A stretch of 32,345 nucleotides of DNA, taken from assembly GCA_019745005.1 (NCBI GenBank), contig JAIETO010000112.1:1-32345 (forward strand). Direction: 5' to 3'. Source of the stretch: Burkholderiaceae bacterium (GTDB taxonomy: Bacteria > Pseudomonadota > Gammaproteobacteria > Burkholderiales > Burkholderiaceae_D). This document shows positions 9,464-18,220 of the stretch, piece after piece. The position numbers were made by a program, and so were the translations under genes. Position 1 is the first letter of the stretch, and the number at the start of each line of letters is the position of its first letter. Below the pieces are notes generated by a model. The model was not told where the DNA came from and ran no database searches. It saw nothing but the letters and a program-made list of their open reading frames with translations.

Positions 9464-10894
9464 GTGCTTAAGAACGCCCTTACCTCTTTTATCGCCGCAT
9501 TGGTTCTAATGTTTACAGGTACAAGCATTACCCATGCCGCAACACCAGCCACAGTGCGTGTTGATTATGTTCATTCAGGAAACGCAAGCTCTGAACACTA
9601 CGCCATTGAACGCGTAGTGATAGAGCCTTTACCTTGGCCCGGCAAGCTCTCGCGCAATATTGACGACAGCGACCGTGGCGTGAACAAGTTTGAAATTTTA
9701 GATGCGCAATCCGGTGAACTCTTGTATTCACGCGGCTTCTCAACAATTTTTGGTGAATGGAGTAGCACCGAAGAAGCGAGCAAGCTGCAACGCGCATTCC
9801 AAGAATCGGTGCGTTTTCCTAAACCAGAGAAACCTGTGCGCGTGCGCATCTTAAAGCGTGACGACAAGAACAAATTTGTTGAAGTCTGGAATGTGACCGT
9901 CGATACCGACGCGCAAGACGTCGTGCGGCATCAAGCCCCTGCCCCCACCAAAGTTATCCCCATTCGCGTCAGTGGCCCTTCAGAACAAAAGGTTGACCTG
10001 CTGATCATTGGAGACGGCTACACCAAGGCGGACATGAAAAAGTTTGAACGCGACGCACGCAAGTTGTCCGATCATTTGTTTCAGGTATCGCCATTTCGTG
10101 AACTCGCTAAAGATTTCAATGTCTGGGCGATGGCCGTGCCCACGGCAAAGTCTGGCGTATCGCGCCCATCCACCGGCGTGTACCACCCATCACCATTAGG
10201 CGCACGCTACGACATTTTCGGCAGCGAACGCTACATCCTCACCACAGACAACCGCGCCTTGCGCGAAATCGCCCAACATGCACCCTATGAATTTATCGAA
10301 ATTTTAGTCAACAACGAAACCTACGGTGGTGGCGGCATTTTCGGCCAATTTAGTACGGCAGCAGCCAGCAACGATTGGGCCAATTACCTGTTTGTGCATG
10401 AATTTGGCCACCACTTTGCAGGTTTGGCGGACGAATATTACACATCGCCCGTCGCCTACCAATCCAGCGCAACGCGGCAAGAACCTTGGGAACCAAACGT
10501 GACAGCACTGCTCGACCCAGCAAATCTAAAATGGAAAAGTAAAGTCGCCGCAGGCACCGCGCTGCCAACGCCGTGGCCAAAAGACGTGTACGAGGAACAT
10601 TCCCGCGAATATCAAAAAAAGCGCGCCGCAATTCGTGCAGCAAACCGACCAGAATCGGAAATGAGCGCGTTATTTAAGCAAGACCTGCAATACAACACGG
10701 AGCTATTTTCAAAAGCCCCAAACCAGCACGTCATCGGCGCGTTTGAAGGCGCGAACTACGAAGCCAAAGGCTATTACCGCCCCGAAATGCAATGCATCAT
10801 GTTTGATCGTAGCGAACGCTTTTGTCATGTTTGTAGCGATGCGATTAGTACGATTATTGATCTTTATGCTGGGGTTGGTAAGGCTGCGAAGTAA
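9464..10894 (+). CDS. Exported M64-family (IgA peptidase M64-like) zinc metallopeptidase
   Basis: Signal peptide; KVDLLIIGDGYTKADMKKF; HEFGHHFAGLADEYY zinc motif; C-terminal CIMFDRSERFCHVC. Confidence 0.88.
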   Translation: MLKNALTSFIAALVLMFTGTSITHAATPATVRVDYVHSGNASSEHYAIERVVIEPLPWPGKLSRNIDDSDRGVNKFEILDAQSGELLYSRGFSTIFGEWSSTEEASKLQRAFQESVRFPKPEKPVRVRILKRDDKNKFVEVWNVTVDTDAQDVVRHQAPAPTKVIPIRVSGPSEQKVDLLIIGDGYTKADMKKFERDARKLSDHLFQVSPFRELAKDFNVWAMAVPTAKSGVSRPSTGVYHPSPLGARYDIFGSERYILTTDNRALREIAQHAPYEFIEILVNNETYGGGGIFGQFSTAAASNDWANYLFVHEFGHHFAGLADEYYTSPVAYQSSATRQEPWEPNVTALLDPANLKWKSKVAAGTALPTPWPKDVYEEHSREYQKKRAAIRAANRPESEMSALFKQDLQYNTELFSKAPNQHVIGAFEGANYEAKGYYRPEMQCIMFDRSERFCHVCSDAISTIIDLYAGVGKAAK

Positions 10895-10945
10895 AGCCTT
10901 GAACCCGCAGAAGATTTTTTGACAGACGAAGCAATTTCACACGCC

Positions 10946-11098
10946 ATGGCGGAAGCGTTTGAAACCAATGCCGTGAACTAGGTCCCGCATGCACTGCGCG
11001 TCCCAGCACATGCAAAGCAAATGCCTGAAAATATTACTGGCGAAACAGTATTAACAGGTGTGCGCTTTCTTGCTCGTTCATTGCAATGGCAAACCTAA
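10946..11098 (+). pseudogene. Short ORF remnant interrupted by an in-frame TAG (10979-10981)
   Basis: Reads MAEAFETNAVN*VPHALRVPAHAKQMPENITGETVLTGVRFLARSLQWQT* with frame kept on both sides of the TAG. Confidence 0.35.
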
Positions 11099-11273
11099 CG
11101 CTCAAAACGGCCTAAGCAAATATGAATGCTTTAGGTTTAAACTTAACGGCGCAATTGAGTGCGTCTTAGTAAGATCGATACGACCACGTTAAATGTTCTT
11201 ATTCAAAGACGCTTTAACTAAATGGGTTCGATTTAATTACTGCAAGCCTTTTAAGAAGTCGGAATAGAACGGT

Positions 11274-11564
11274 ATGACTGCCAGAGAATTAGAAGCCGCA
11301 CTTTTATTACGATGTGTCACTGTCGCTAGAGAGGCCGGTAGAGTCGCGCAAGATCAATGTGAAGCCAACGTGTTTCGCTTGGCAGCGGCTGTAATTCGCT
11401 CGCAATTTCCTCAGCAGGCTACAAACCTCATGCAAGCAAGCAACCGTTATTTCGCGGCAAACCCGAATGAACAATTAGCTTCTGCTGAGGTGGTAAGAAA
11501 CGGCTGGGTATCAGGCCTTCCGCGCCTACGCGATGCGTTGAGCCAGCAATTGGCGAGGAAATAA
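11274..11564 (+). CDS. Hypothetical protein, 96 aa
   Basis: Ala-rich soluble ORF with coding-like composition; next ORF starts 3 nt after its stop. Confidence 0.55.
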   Translation: MTARELEAALLLRCVTVAREAGRVAQDQCEANVFRLAAAVIRSQFPQQATNLMQASNRYFAANPNEQLASAEVVRNGWVSGLPRLRDALSQQLARK

Positions 11565-11566
11565 AC

Positions 11567-11734
11567 ATGCCAACGGCACATCAATTTCAGCTTCACACAC
11601 CGCTTGCAAAAGGTTTGCGAGAGCTACTCAAACAACTTGAGGCGCGCCTTGCACTTGACCGTCCCCTGAATGTGTATTTGGCGGACTGCATGCCCGTTCA
11701 AAAAGAGGATTTAATTGATGAAGTGCCGTCCTAG
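11567..11734 (+). pseudogene. Probable truncated remnant, N-terminus resembling DUF6036/nucleotidyltransferase-type proteins
   Basis: MPTAHQFQLHTPLAKGLRELLKQLEARLALDRPLNVYLADCMPVQKEDLIDEVPS*; resembles the start of a longer family, then loses coding continuity. Confidence 0.4.
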
Positions 11735-11938
11735 GAACTGAACTTTGAGATATTGTTGCTTTCCCCCGAAGGGTAAATTGAACGGGTGGTATCGATTTTG
11801 AACATTGCTTACCCATTGAGGGATGATCTGTTAGAACAACCCTTGCTTTCGAGTTATAGTGCCTAATGATAGAGATACGCAGTTTTTATAGATTGATTAC
11901 GTCAATTAACACGGCGACCCGATCAGAAAGGGAAAGTA

Positions 11939-12955
11939 ATGGCTATTAAACGAATTAAGCATGGCGAAGAGGCTGCAGAAGTAGCAATAGGCGATAGGCT
12001 TCGATTTTCGACAAGTTTAGTCACACAAGGAGATACAAAATTCTACACGTTGACTATGCCGTCCGACATTTTAGCGAACTGCTGCTTCGCAACAAGTCGC
12101 GATGAAGATCCAATGTTAGGTTTTCAGCGAGTCTTAGATGAAAAGCGAGCTCAAGAAATCGCTGACTATATGGATTTAGGCTTCGGCACAATCCCAAGTT
12201 CGATAATCTTATCTGCTCAACTTCAAGCGAATTTTCAATTTGTGGGTGGTGGTAAAACAATCGAATTCACATACGATCCTCACGCGTTCCTGATCATCGA
12301 TGGACAGCATCGTGTGTTTGGATTCTCAAAGGCACGCACCAAACTTCGTGTGCCAGTTGTAATTTATAACGGTTTAACCAAGCAGCAGGAATCCCGTTTG
12401 TTCATCGACGTAAATACAAAACAGCGCCCTGTCCCGAGCGAACTTTTACTCGATCTCAAGAAGCTGGCTGACCTTGAAAGTGACGAAGAAGGACTTTTGC
12501 GCGAACTCTTTGACGCGTTTGGTGAGGATAATGATAGCCCCTTGCTCGGCCTGACAAGTTCTGCCGCAAAGGCAAAAGGGAAGATTTCGAGGGTGACCTT
12601 CAATGCTGCAGTAAGACCAATTTTAAGCGTATTTGTTAGTCAATCCAGCTCCACTATTTATCCGGCAATCAACAGCTATCTGAAGGCAGTAAATAAGGGA
12701 TTGATTCTGATCGGTGCTCGTGAAGCACTTATCTCACCCACTGTCTTTCGAGCGTTCTTCGAAATATTTCCGGATGTAGCGCAACGAGTCGTTGACAGAT
12801 CCGGAACAACTTTTGCCGAACACAATTTTGTCGACGTCTTAAATCCGCTTTTTGAAAAAATTAAAGCAGTAAAATTTAAGGCGCCGCCAAAGTCGCATAA
12901 GGAACTCGCTAGCGACATGCAGAAGGCTTTTAAAACAGGGTTTCTTATTGGATAA
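11939..12955 (+). CDS. DGQHR-domain protein (DndB-like superfamily)
   Basis: FLIIDGQHRVFGFSKA (DGQHR at 12299-12313) and second motif LFIDVNTKQRPVPSELLLDL. Confidence 0.88.
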   Translation: MAIKRIKHGEEAAEVAIGDRLRFSTSLVTQGDTKFYTLTMPSDILANCCFATSRDEDPMLGFQRVLDEKRAQEIADYMDLGFGTIPSSIILSAQLQANFQFVGGGKTIEFTYDPHAFLIIDGQHRVFGFSKARTKLRVPVVIYNGLTKQQESRLFIDVNTKQRPVPSELLLDLKKLADLESDEEGLLRELFDAFGEDNDSPLLGLTSSAAKAKGKISRVTFNAAVRPILSVFVSQSSSTIYPAINSYLKAVNKGLILIGAREALISPTVFRAFFEIFPDVAQRVVDRSGTTFAEHNFVDVLNPLFEKIKAVKFKAPPKSHKELASDMQKAFKTGFLIG

Positions 12956-12957
12956 GT

Positions 12958-13941
12958 ATGACGGATCTTAGCTCTTACTTTTCAGAATACCTAAGACACC
13001 GTTGGATTAAGAATATCCAAAAAGTAGAATATGATTCTTCAACCGGAATAGATGGATGGCTTGCAGAAGGCGCTTACACTTGGCTCGATGCTGGAGTGGG
13101 TGGCGCAGTATTGCAAACATCGTTGTCGTCTAACACCCTTGCGGAAGCGTTTGCGAGTGAAATCGCACGCTTCGCGTGCGCCACCTTTGAATCCCTGCTC
13201 GACACCGAAGCGGCTCCGCACAGCCCAAGTGCTCTGAGTTGGGGTCTAATTAGGTACTACTACGCGTCATTTTATGCTGCGCATGCGCTATTACGCGTAT
13301 CTGGCAAGGCGCTAACAATGATTTCTCAAAAAACAGCCAACATTATGAATTCGGTAGGTGGGTGTTACCTAGGTGTATCTCCTAATATCTCGCCAGCACT
13401 TTATCTTGTAAGCAGCGATCGCCATACCCCAGAACAACTACGACTGACAAAAGTTGGTGGCAGGGGCGGTTCGCATGAGGAAATGTGGCAGCATTTTTTG
13501 ACTCTCCTTCGCGCAGCAGAAAACGAAATCTTAGTCAAATACTCTGGTTCGACGGCCGCTTCGGAAGCATTGGAAGAGCTAAAAGACTTGCAAACAAATT
13601 TGTGTCATGACGGAAAGGTGAACGGTGCATGGCTTTCGATGGTTCGCAATAATTTGAATTATCGACACGACTACGGTGTTTGGTTTCCCTTTGGCGGGAA
13701 GAAGAAGTTCGCACAATCTTTGAGCGCTCGTATGTTGGAGTGGAAGCCATCGGCAGTTAGAACTCGAGTTGCAAAAGGCGAGCATCAACTTGGCTCTTTT
13801 GTCACCGCATGCAACGTCACCGTAGGTCTTTTGAACGGCGCGTTGGCGGATATTTCGATGCGGTCACCAAAACCAAACGCAAGTTTTGTTTCACGCTATC
13901 CATATCGACTACTGAAGCTCAGAATGATTAAGATTCCTTAG
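12958..13941 (+). CDS. Uncharacterised protein with HEPN-like features, partner of the DGQHR protein
   Basis: ATG 2 nt after the upstream stop; SWGLIRYYYASFYAAHALLRVSGK helix and MVRNNLNYRHDYG (R-N-x5-H, 13645-13668). Confidence 0.7.
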   Translation: MTDLSSYFSEYLRHRWIKNIQKVEYDSSTGIDGWLAEGAYTWLDAGVGGAVLQTSLSSNTLAEAFASEIARFACATFESLLDTEAAPHSPSALSWGLIRYYYASFYAAHALLRVSGKALTMISQKTANIMNSVGGCYLGVSPNISPALYLVSSDRHTPEQLRLTKVGGRGGSHEEMWQHFLTLLRAAENEILVKYSGSTAASEALEELKDLQTNLCHDGKVNGAWLSMVRNNLNYRHDYGVWFPFGGKKKFAQSLSARMLEWKPSAVRTRVAKGEHQLGSFVTACNVTVGLLNGALADISMRSPKPNASFVSRYPYRLLKLRMIKIP

Positions 13942-14138
13942 ACCACTTTGGCACGTTTTGTAATGCTTTGGTTATAGCGTTATCTAAATCACGCCTTAGT
14001 TGAAAATGGCAGGCACAACTTACGCTTCAAAACTCTTAACAATCTATATCAAATTGAACTATTCGCGTTTTGAAGCTAATAAAACTCGACCAACAAGGCG
14101 CGCAAATTTCCTGCGGCGCAGGCTTCACCCATCCCACA

Positions 14139-14489
14139 TCACTCAAAAATAATCGCCTCAATACGTGCAGCAATATCATCAACAATCTCAAGCGGCACCT
14201 TTTCTTTGAACTTCGCCTTGCGAATCTTCCAGTCCAGTGACTTCATTTGATGGCAATGCACAGCGCCTTGTGTGCTCAACCCCAAGCCCATCAGCGTCAC
14301 AACCGTACCGTGCGTTCTTGCGATATCAGCAGCGCCTTGTGAAATCGGGCATATCATCGCTAACCCGCGTTGATTAAACGCTTTTTGGCTGATTACCAGT
14401 CCAAAATGATTGCCCTTCATTTCGTGCCCAGATGCTGGGTCAAATTGCAGGTGGACGATGTCGCCGCGATTAGGAACATATGCTGCCAT
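14139..14489 (-). CDS. MazF/PemK-like endoribonuclease toxin
   Basis: MAAYVPNRGDIVHLQFDPASGHEMKGNHFGLVISQKAFN...ICPIS; internal ATG at 14489 overlaps the antitoxin stop (TAATG). Confidence 0.9.
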   Translation of the reverse strand: MAAYVPNRGDIVHLQFDPASGHEMKGNHFGLVISQKAFNQRGLAMICPISQGAADIARTHGTVVTLMGLGLSTQGAVHCHQMKSLDWKIRKAKFKEKVPLEIVDDIAARIEAIIFE

Positions 14490-14737
14490 TAGAGCACTTC
14501 CAATCCTACTGCTGGCGTGTTGTCCCATCCTTCAACCTTTGGTAGTTTGCCTTCCGGCATTTCCGCCAATAAGTCTTCCAGCTTGTATCGGCGCTTAGTA
14601 GGCGCTTCGATTGTCATGCGAGAGCCTTCCAAAGAAAGTTCAACCTGTGAGCCGTCTTGCAGATGATTTTGCTCAATAAATGCTTTGGGCACCGTCATGA
14701 CGAGAGAGCCGCCAGCGCGTCTTAAAGTTTGTAACAT
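14489..14737 (-). CDS. MazE/ChpS-like AbrB-type antitoxin
   Basis: MLQTLRRAGGSLVMTVPKAFIEQNHLQDGSQVELSLEG swapped-hairpin N-terminus; upstream of and overlapping the MazF-like toxin. Confidence 0.9.
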   Translation of the reverse strand: MLQTLRRAGGSLVMTVPKAFIEQNHLQDGSQVELSLEGSRMTIEAPTKRRYKLEDLLAEMPEGKLPKVEGWDNTPAVGLEVL

Positions 14738-14763
14738 GTTACCTCCTACGTACAATAAGTTTT

Positions 14764-14792
14764 ATTTTAGTAGGACTTGGAGTTTTACACAA
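14764..14792 (-). promoter_or_regulatory. Candidate sigma-70 promoter of the mazEF-like pair
   Basis: Minus strand TTGTGT-17 nt-TAAAAT; TCCTACT repeats overlap both elements. Confidence 0.45.
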
Positions 14793-14934
14793 GTAGGATA
14801 TGTGTCATTTGAGACTCCGGATCGTGTCCATCAATCGGACTCTGAGGCATTCTTTGCACAAGTCAAATGCAATTTACATAGTTGGTCATCTTAAGAAACC
14901 AACTTTTGTCCTTAACGCATAGTAAAACACTAAC

Positions 14935-14962
14935 TTGACATGGCGCATGTAACACATAGAAT
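14935..14962 (+). promoter_or_regulatory. Candidate sigma-70 promoter of the parDE/relBE-like pair
   Basis: TTGACA-16 nt-TAGAAT, about 54 nt upstream of the antitoxin ATG. Confidence 0.55.
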
Positions 14963-15015
14963 GAACGCGTAATACAAAGAGTTAAATCCTCAATCTCGCT
15001 CACTGAGAGGCAATC

Positions 15016-15264
15016 ATGAACAACACAACCGCCGAAAAGCCACTTAATGTTCGACTTCCCAAAGAGCTTGCCGCTCAATTAGACGCGCTCACAAAAGCGA
15101 CTGGACGCACCAAAAGTTTTCTGGCTGTTGAGGCACTTGAGGCATATATCGATCAACAGAATTGGCAAATTGCAGAGGTGAAAGCAGGGATCGAAGAAGC
15201 CGATAGAGGTGAATTTGCGACCGATGCCGAGATGAAAGCAATCTTCGCCAAATATGCAAATTAA
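15016..15264 (+). CDS. RHH antitoxin (ParD/RelB/CopG-like)
   Basis: KPLNVRLPKELAAQLDALTKATGRTKSFLAVEALEAYIDQQNWQIAEVKAGIEEADRGEFATDAEM; overlaps the toxin ORF. Confidence 0.9.
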   Translation: MNNTTAEKPLNVRLPKELAAQLDALTKATGRTKSFLAVEALEAYIDQQNWQIAEVKAGIEEADRGEFATDAEMKAIFAKYAN

Positions 15265-15526
15265 GTGGACTAAAAGGGCTGCTCAAAATTTTGAAAAAAT
15301 CCTCGTCCACATCGCCGAAGACAAATCCAGCGCATCCAAAAAATTTTTGCTGGATGCGCTTGATCAAATTGCGAACCTTAAAAATTATCCCATGCTTGGC
15401 CGCGCTGGTCTGGTGCCGTTGACTCGAGAGTTAGTTATTTATGAGAATTACGTGGTTTACTATCGCATCAAAAAAGAGCACATTGAAATATTGCGTGTTC
15501 TTCATGCTCGTCGAAAATTCCCATAA
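15254..15526 (+). CDS. ParE/RelE-superfamily toxin
   Basis: IKWTKRAAQNFEKILVHIAED...NYPMLGRAG...RELVIYENYVVYYRIKKEHIEILRVLHARRKFP. Confidence 0.93.
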   Translation: MQIKWTKRAAQNFEKILVHIAEDKSSASKKFLLDALDQIANLKNYPMLGRAGLVPLTRELVIYENYVVYYRIKKEHIEILRVLHARRKFP

Positions 15527-15575
15527 GTGGTAGCGAAGCTGACATAGTGTATTGAGGGCGGCGGCTTGCACCGCG

Positions 15576-17789
15576 CTACTTTGTTGCTTGTTTACCTGTA
15601 GTAATTTTACCCCGCGCCAAATGCAACTTCCGATAACTATCAATCAAACGCTGATGCCGATCTAATCCTTCCAGCTTCATGCTTGTCGGCGTTAAACCAA
15701 AGAAGCGCACGCTGCCGTTCACTGAGCCTAGCACCGCATCCATGCGCTGGTTGCCGTACATGCGGCGGAAATTGGTTTCGTAGTCTTCTAGCGCTAGGTC
15801 GTCATCTAGCGTTACTTCTAGCACCACGTTTAAGGCTTGATAGAACAAGCCGCGTTCTACCGTATTGTCGTTGTAGTGCAAAAACGCGCCGACAAGTTCG
15901 TGGGCTTCTTCGAAATCTTTTAGGGCTAAGTTAATCAGTAGTTTTAGCTCTAGCACTGTGAGCTGACCCCAGATGGTGTTTTCGTCGAACTCGATGCCGA
16001 TTAAGGTGGCGATGTCGCTGTAGTCGTCTAGCTCGTTGTTCTCTAGCCGCTCTAGCAGTGATTGAAGTGCCTCATCGTCCAATTGATGCAAATTCAAAAT
16101 ATCGCTGCGGAATAACAGGGCTTTGTTGGTGTTGTCCCAAATCAAATCTTCGACTGGGTAAACTTCCGAATAGCCTGGCACCAAGATGCGGCAGGCGGTG
16201 GCGCCCAGTTGGTCGTAGACTGCCATGTAGACTTCTTTGCCCATGTCTTTGAGTAGGCCAAACAAGGTGGCGGCTTCGTCTGCGTTGGAGTTTTTTCCTT
16301 GGCTGGTGAAATCCCACTCCACAAATTCGTAATCTGCCTTGGCGCTGAAAAAGCGCCACGAGACGACGCCGCTGGAATCAATAAAATGTTCGACAAAGTT
16401 GTTTGGTTCGGTAACGGCGTTGGAGACGAAAGTGGGTTGCGGTAAGTCGTTCAAGCCTTCAAAACTACGGCCTTGCAATAGCTCTGTGAGGCTGCGTTCT
16501 AGCGCCACTTCTAAACTTGGGTGCGCGCCAAACGAGGCGAACACGCCGCCTGTGCGTGGGTTCATCAAGGTCACGCACATGACTGGGAATTTGCCACCGA
16601 ATGAGGCGTCTTTTACCAGCACGGGAAAGCCCTGCTCTTCCAAGCATTGAATACCTGCCACGATGCTTGGGTATTTTGCCAGCACGTCTTGCGGCACATC
16701 GGGCAAGGCGATTTCGCTTTCGATGATTTCGCGCTTGACAGCACGTTCAAAAATTTCAGACAAGCATTGCACCTGCGCTTCTGCCAGCGTATTACCTGCA
16801 CTCATGCCGTTGCTGGCAAAAAGGTTTTCAATCAGATTCACAGGGAAGTACACAACTTCGCAATCCGATTGCCGCACATACGGCAGCGAACAAATGCCAC
16901 GCGCCAAATTGCCGGAGTTGGTGTCGATTAAATGCGACCCACGCAATTCCGCATCAGGGTTGTAAATCGAGCGGCAATGCTCATCCAAGATTTCTTTCGG
17001 TAGCGCGTCTTTTTTGCCCGGCTTGAACCAACGCTCGTTGGGGTAATGCACAAACGCGGCATTGGCAAGATCTTCGCCCCAGAACGAACCCGCATAAAAA
17101 TGATTGCAGCTTAGCCGCTCAATGTATTCGCCCAAAGCTGACGCCAAAGCGCTTTCTTTGGTCGCGCCCTTGCCGTTGGTAAAACACATGGGCGAATGCG
17201 CATCGCGAATATGCAGTGACCACACATTGGGAATGATATTGCGCCACGAAGCGATCTCAATTTTGATGCCCAAGCCCGCTAGAAGACGCGACATATTGGC
17301 GATGGTTTGCTCCAAAGGCAGGTCTTTACCGACAATATAGGTCGCGGCATCTGTCGCTGGATTTAAGCTTAGTAAGGCCTGAGCATCGGCATCTAAATTA
17401 TCAACTTCTTCAATCACAAACTCAGGCCCCGCCTGCACGACTTTTTTGACCGTGCAACGTTCAATAGAGCGCAAAATGCCTTGACGGTCTTTGTCAGATA
17501 TATCCGCAGGCAACTCTACTTGTATCTTGAAGATCTGTTGATAACGGTTTTCTGGGTCAACGATGTTGTTCTGCGAGAGCCGGATATTCTCAGTCGAAAT
17601 ATTGCGCGTATTGCAGTACAACTTTACAAAATACGCCGCACACAACGCCGATGAGGCCAAAAAATAATCAAAAGGCCCCGGCGCAGAGCCATCGCCTTTG
17701 TAGCGAATTGGTTGATCAGCGATGACCGTGAAGTCGTCAAACTTAGCTTCGAGGCGAAGTTTATCGAGAAAGTTGACCTTGATTTCCAT
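15576..17789 (-). CDS. OsmC-domain/YcaO-domain fusion protein
   Basis: N-terminal OsmC-like part (DQPIRYKGDGSAPGPFDYFLASSALCAAYFVKLYC) fused to YcaO part (GKGATKESALASALGEYIERLSCNHF, EALERSLTELLQGR). Confidence 0.92.
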   Translation of the reverse strand: MEIKVNFLDKLRLEAKFDDFTVIADQPIRYKGDGSAPGPFDYFLASSALCAAYFVKLYCNTRNISTENIRLSQNNIVDPENRYQQIFKIQVELPADISDKDRQGILRSIERCTVKKVVQAGPEFVIEEVDNLDADAQALLSLNPATDAATYIVGKDLPLEQTIANMSRLLAGLGIKIEIASWRNIIPNVWSLHIRDAHSPMCFTNGKGATKESALASALGEYIERLSCNHFYAGSFWGEDLANAAFVHYPNERWFKPGKKDALPKEILDEHCRSIYNPDAELRGSHLIDTNSGNLARGICSLPYVRQSDCEVVYFPVNLIENLFASNGMSAGNTLAEAQVQCLSEIFERAVKREIIESEIALPDVPQDVLAKYPSIVAGIQCLEEQGFPVLVKDASFGGKFPVMCVTLMNPRTGGVFASFGAHPSLEVALERSLTELLQGRSFEGLNDLPQPTFVSNAVTEPNNFVEHFIDSSGVVSWRFFSAKADYEFVEWDFTSQGKNSNADEAATLFGLLKDMGKEVYMAVYDQLGATACRILVPGYSEVYPVEDLIWDNTNKALLFRSDILNLHQLDDEALQSLLERLENNELDDYSDIATLIGIEFDENTIWGQLTVLELKLLINLALKDFEEAHELVGAFLHYNDNTVERGLFYQALNVVLEVTLDDDLALEDYETNFRRMYGNQRMDAVLGSVNGSVRFFGLTPTSMKLEGLDRHQRLIDSYRKLHLARGKITTGKQATK

Positions 17790-18220
17790 GAGGGTTCCAG
17801 AAGAGCGTTGCAAGTGAGTTAGCCGCTATTGTCGGTTCTTTTGAGGTTGCGGTGCAGGGATTTAGGCTGCATTTCGATCGCTCTCACGAAGAAACATTCG
17901 TTATTGCTTACGGCAACTGTAGGAAGTTTCTTGCGTATCGATTAACTACAGCGTTCCGACCATCTTCTGAGCATTACACGATCGCAAAAATGTATTATTT
18001 ACCCAAATTCTGAAAAAACATTATTGGCTCCCGAAAAAGGCCGGTATTACATGTAACGAGACTTTTCGTATTATTCGAATCGTTTATTCATTTTAATTTG
18101 TTGTGTCCACAAACAAGCGTGGATAGATTTGTCGCCGCAAAAAATTATAAAAATTAACTTTTCTCTAATTTGCGAAGATAATACGCAGCATAACTAATGC
18201 TGTCTGAACGGGAGAGAAAA

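Noticed and set aside
11892-11906. ATTGATTACGTCAAT upstream of the DGQHR gene as an FNR-type box
   Set aside because: Only 5-bp arms and wrong spacing compared with TTGAT-N4-ATCAA.
14110-14122. CCTGCGGCGCAGG palindrome downstream of the MazF-like gene
   Set aside because: No loop of realistic size and no T-tract on the relevant strand, so not called as a terminator.
15576-17789. OsmC-YcaO fusion as a novel RiPP/TOMM biosynthesis locus
   Set aside because: OsmC-YcaO fusions are an established protein family, and no precursor peptide, dehydrogenase or maturation partner is adjacent.
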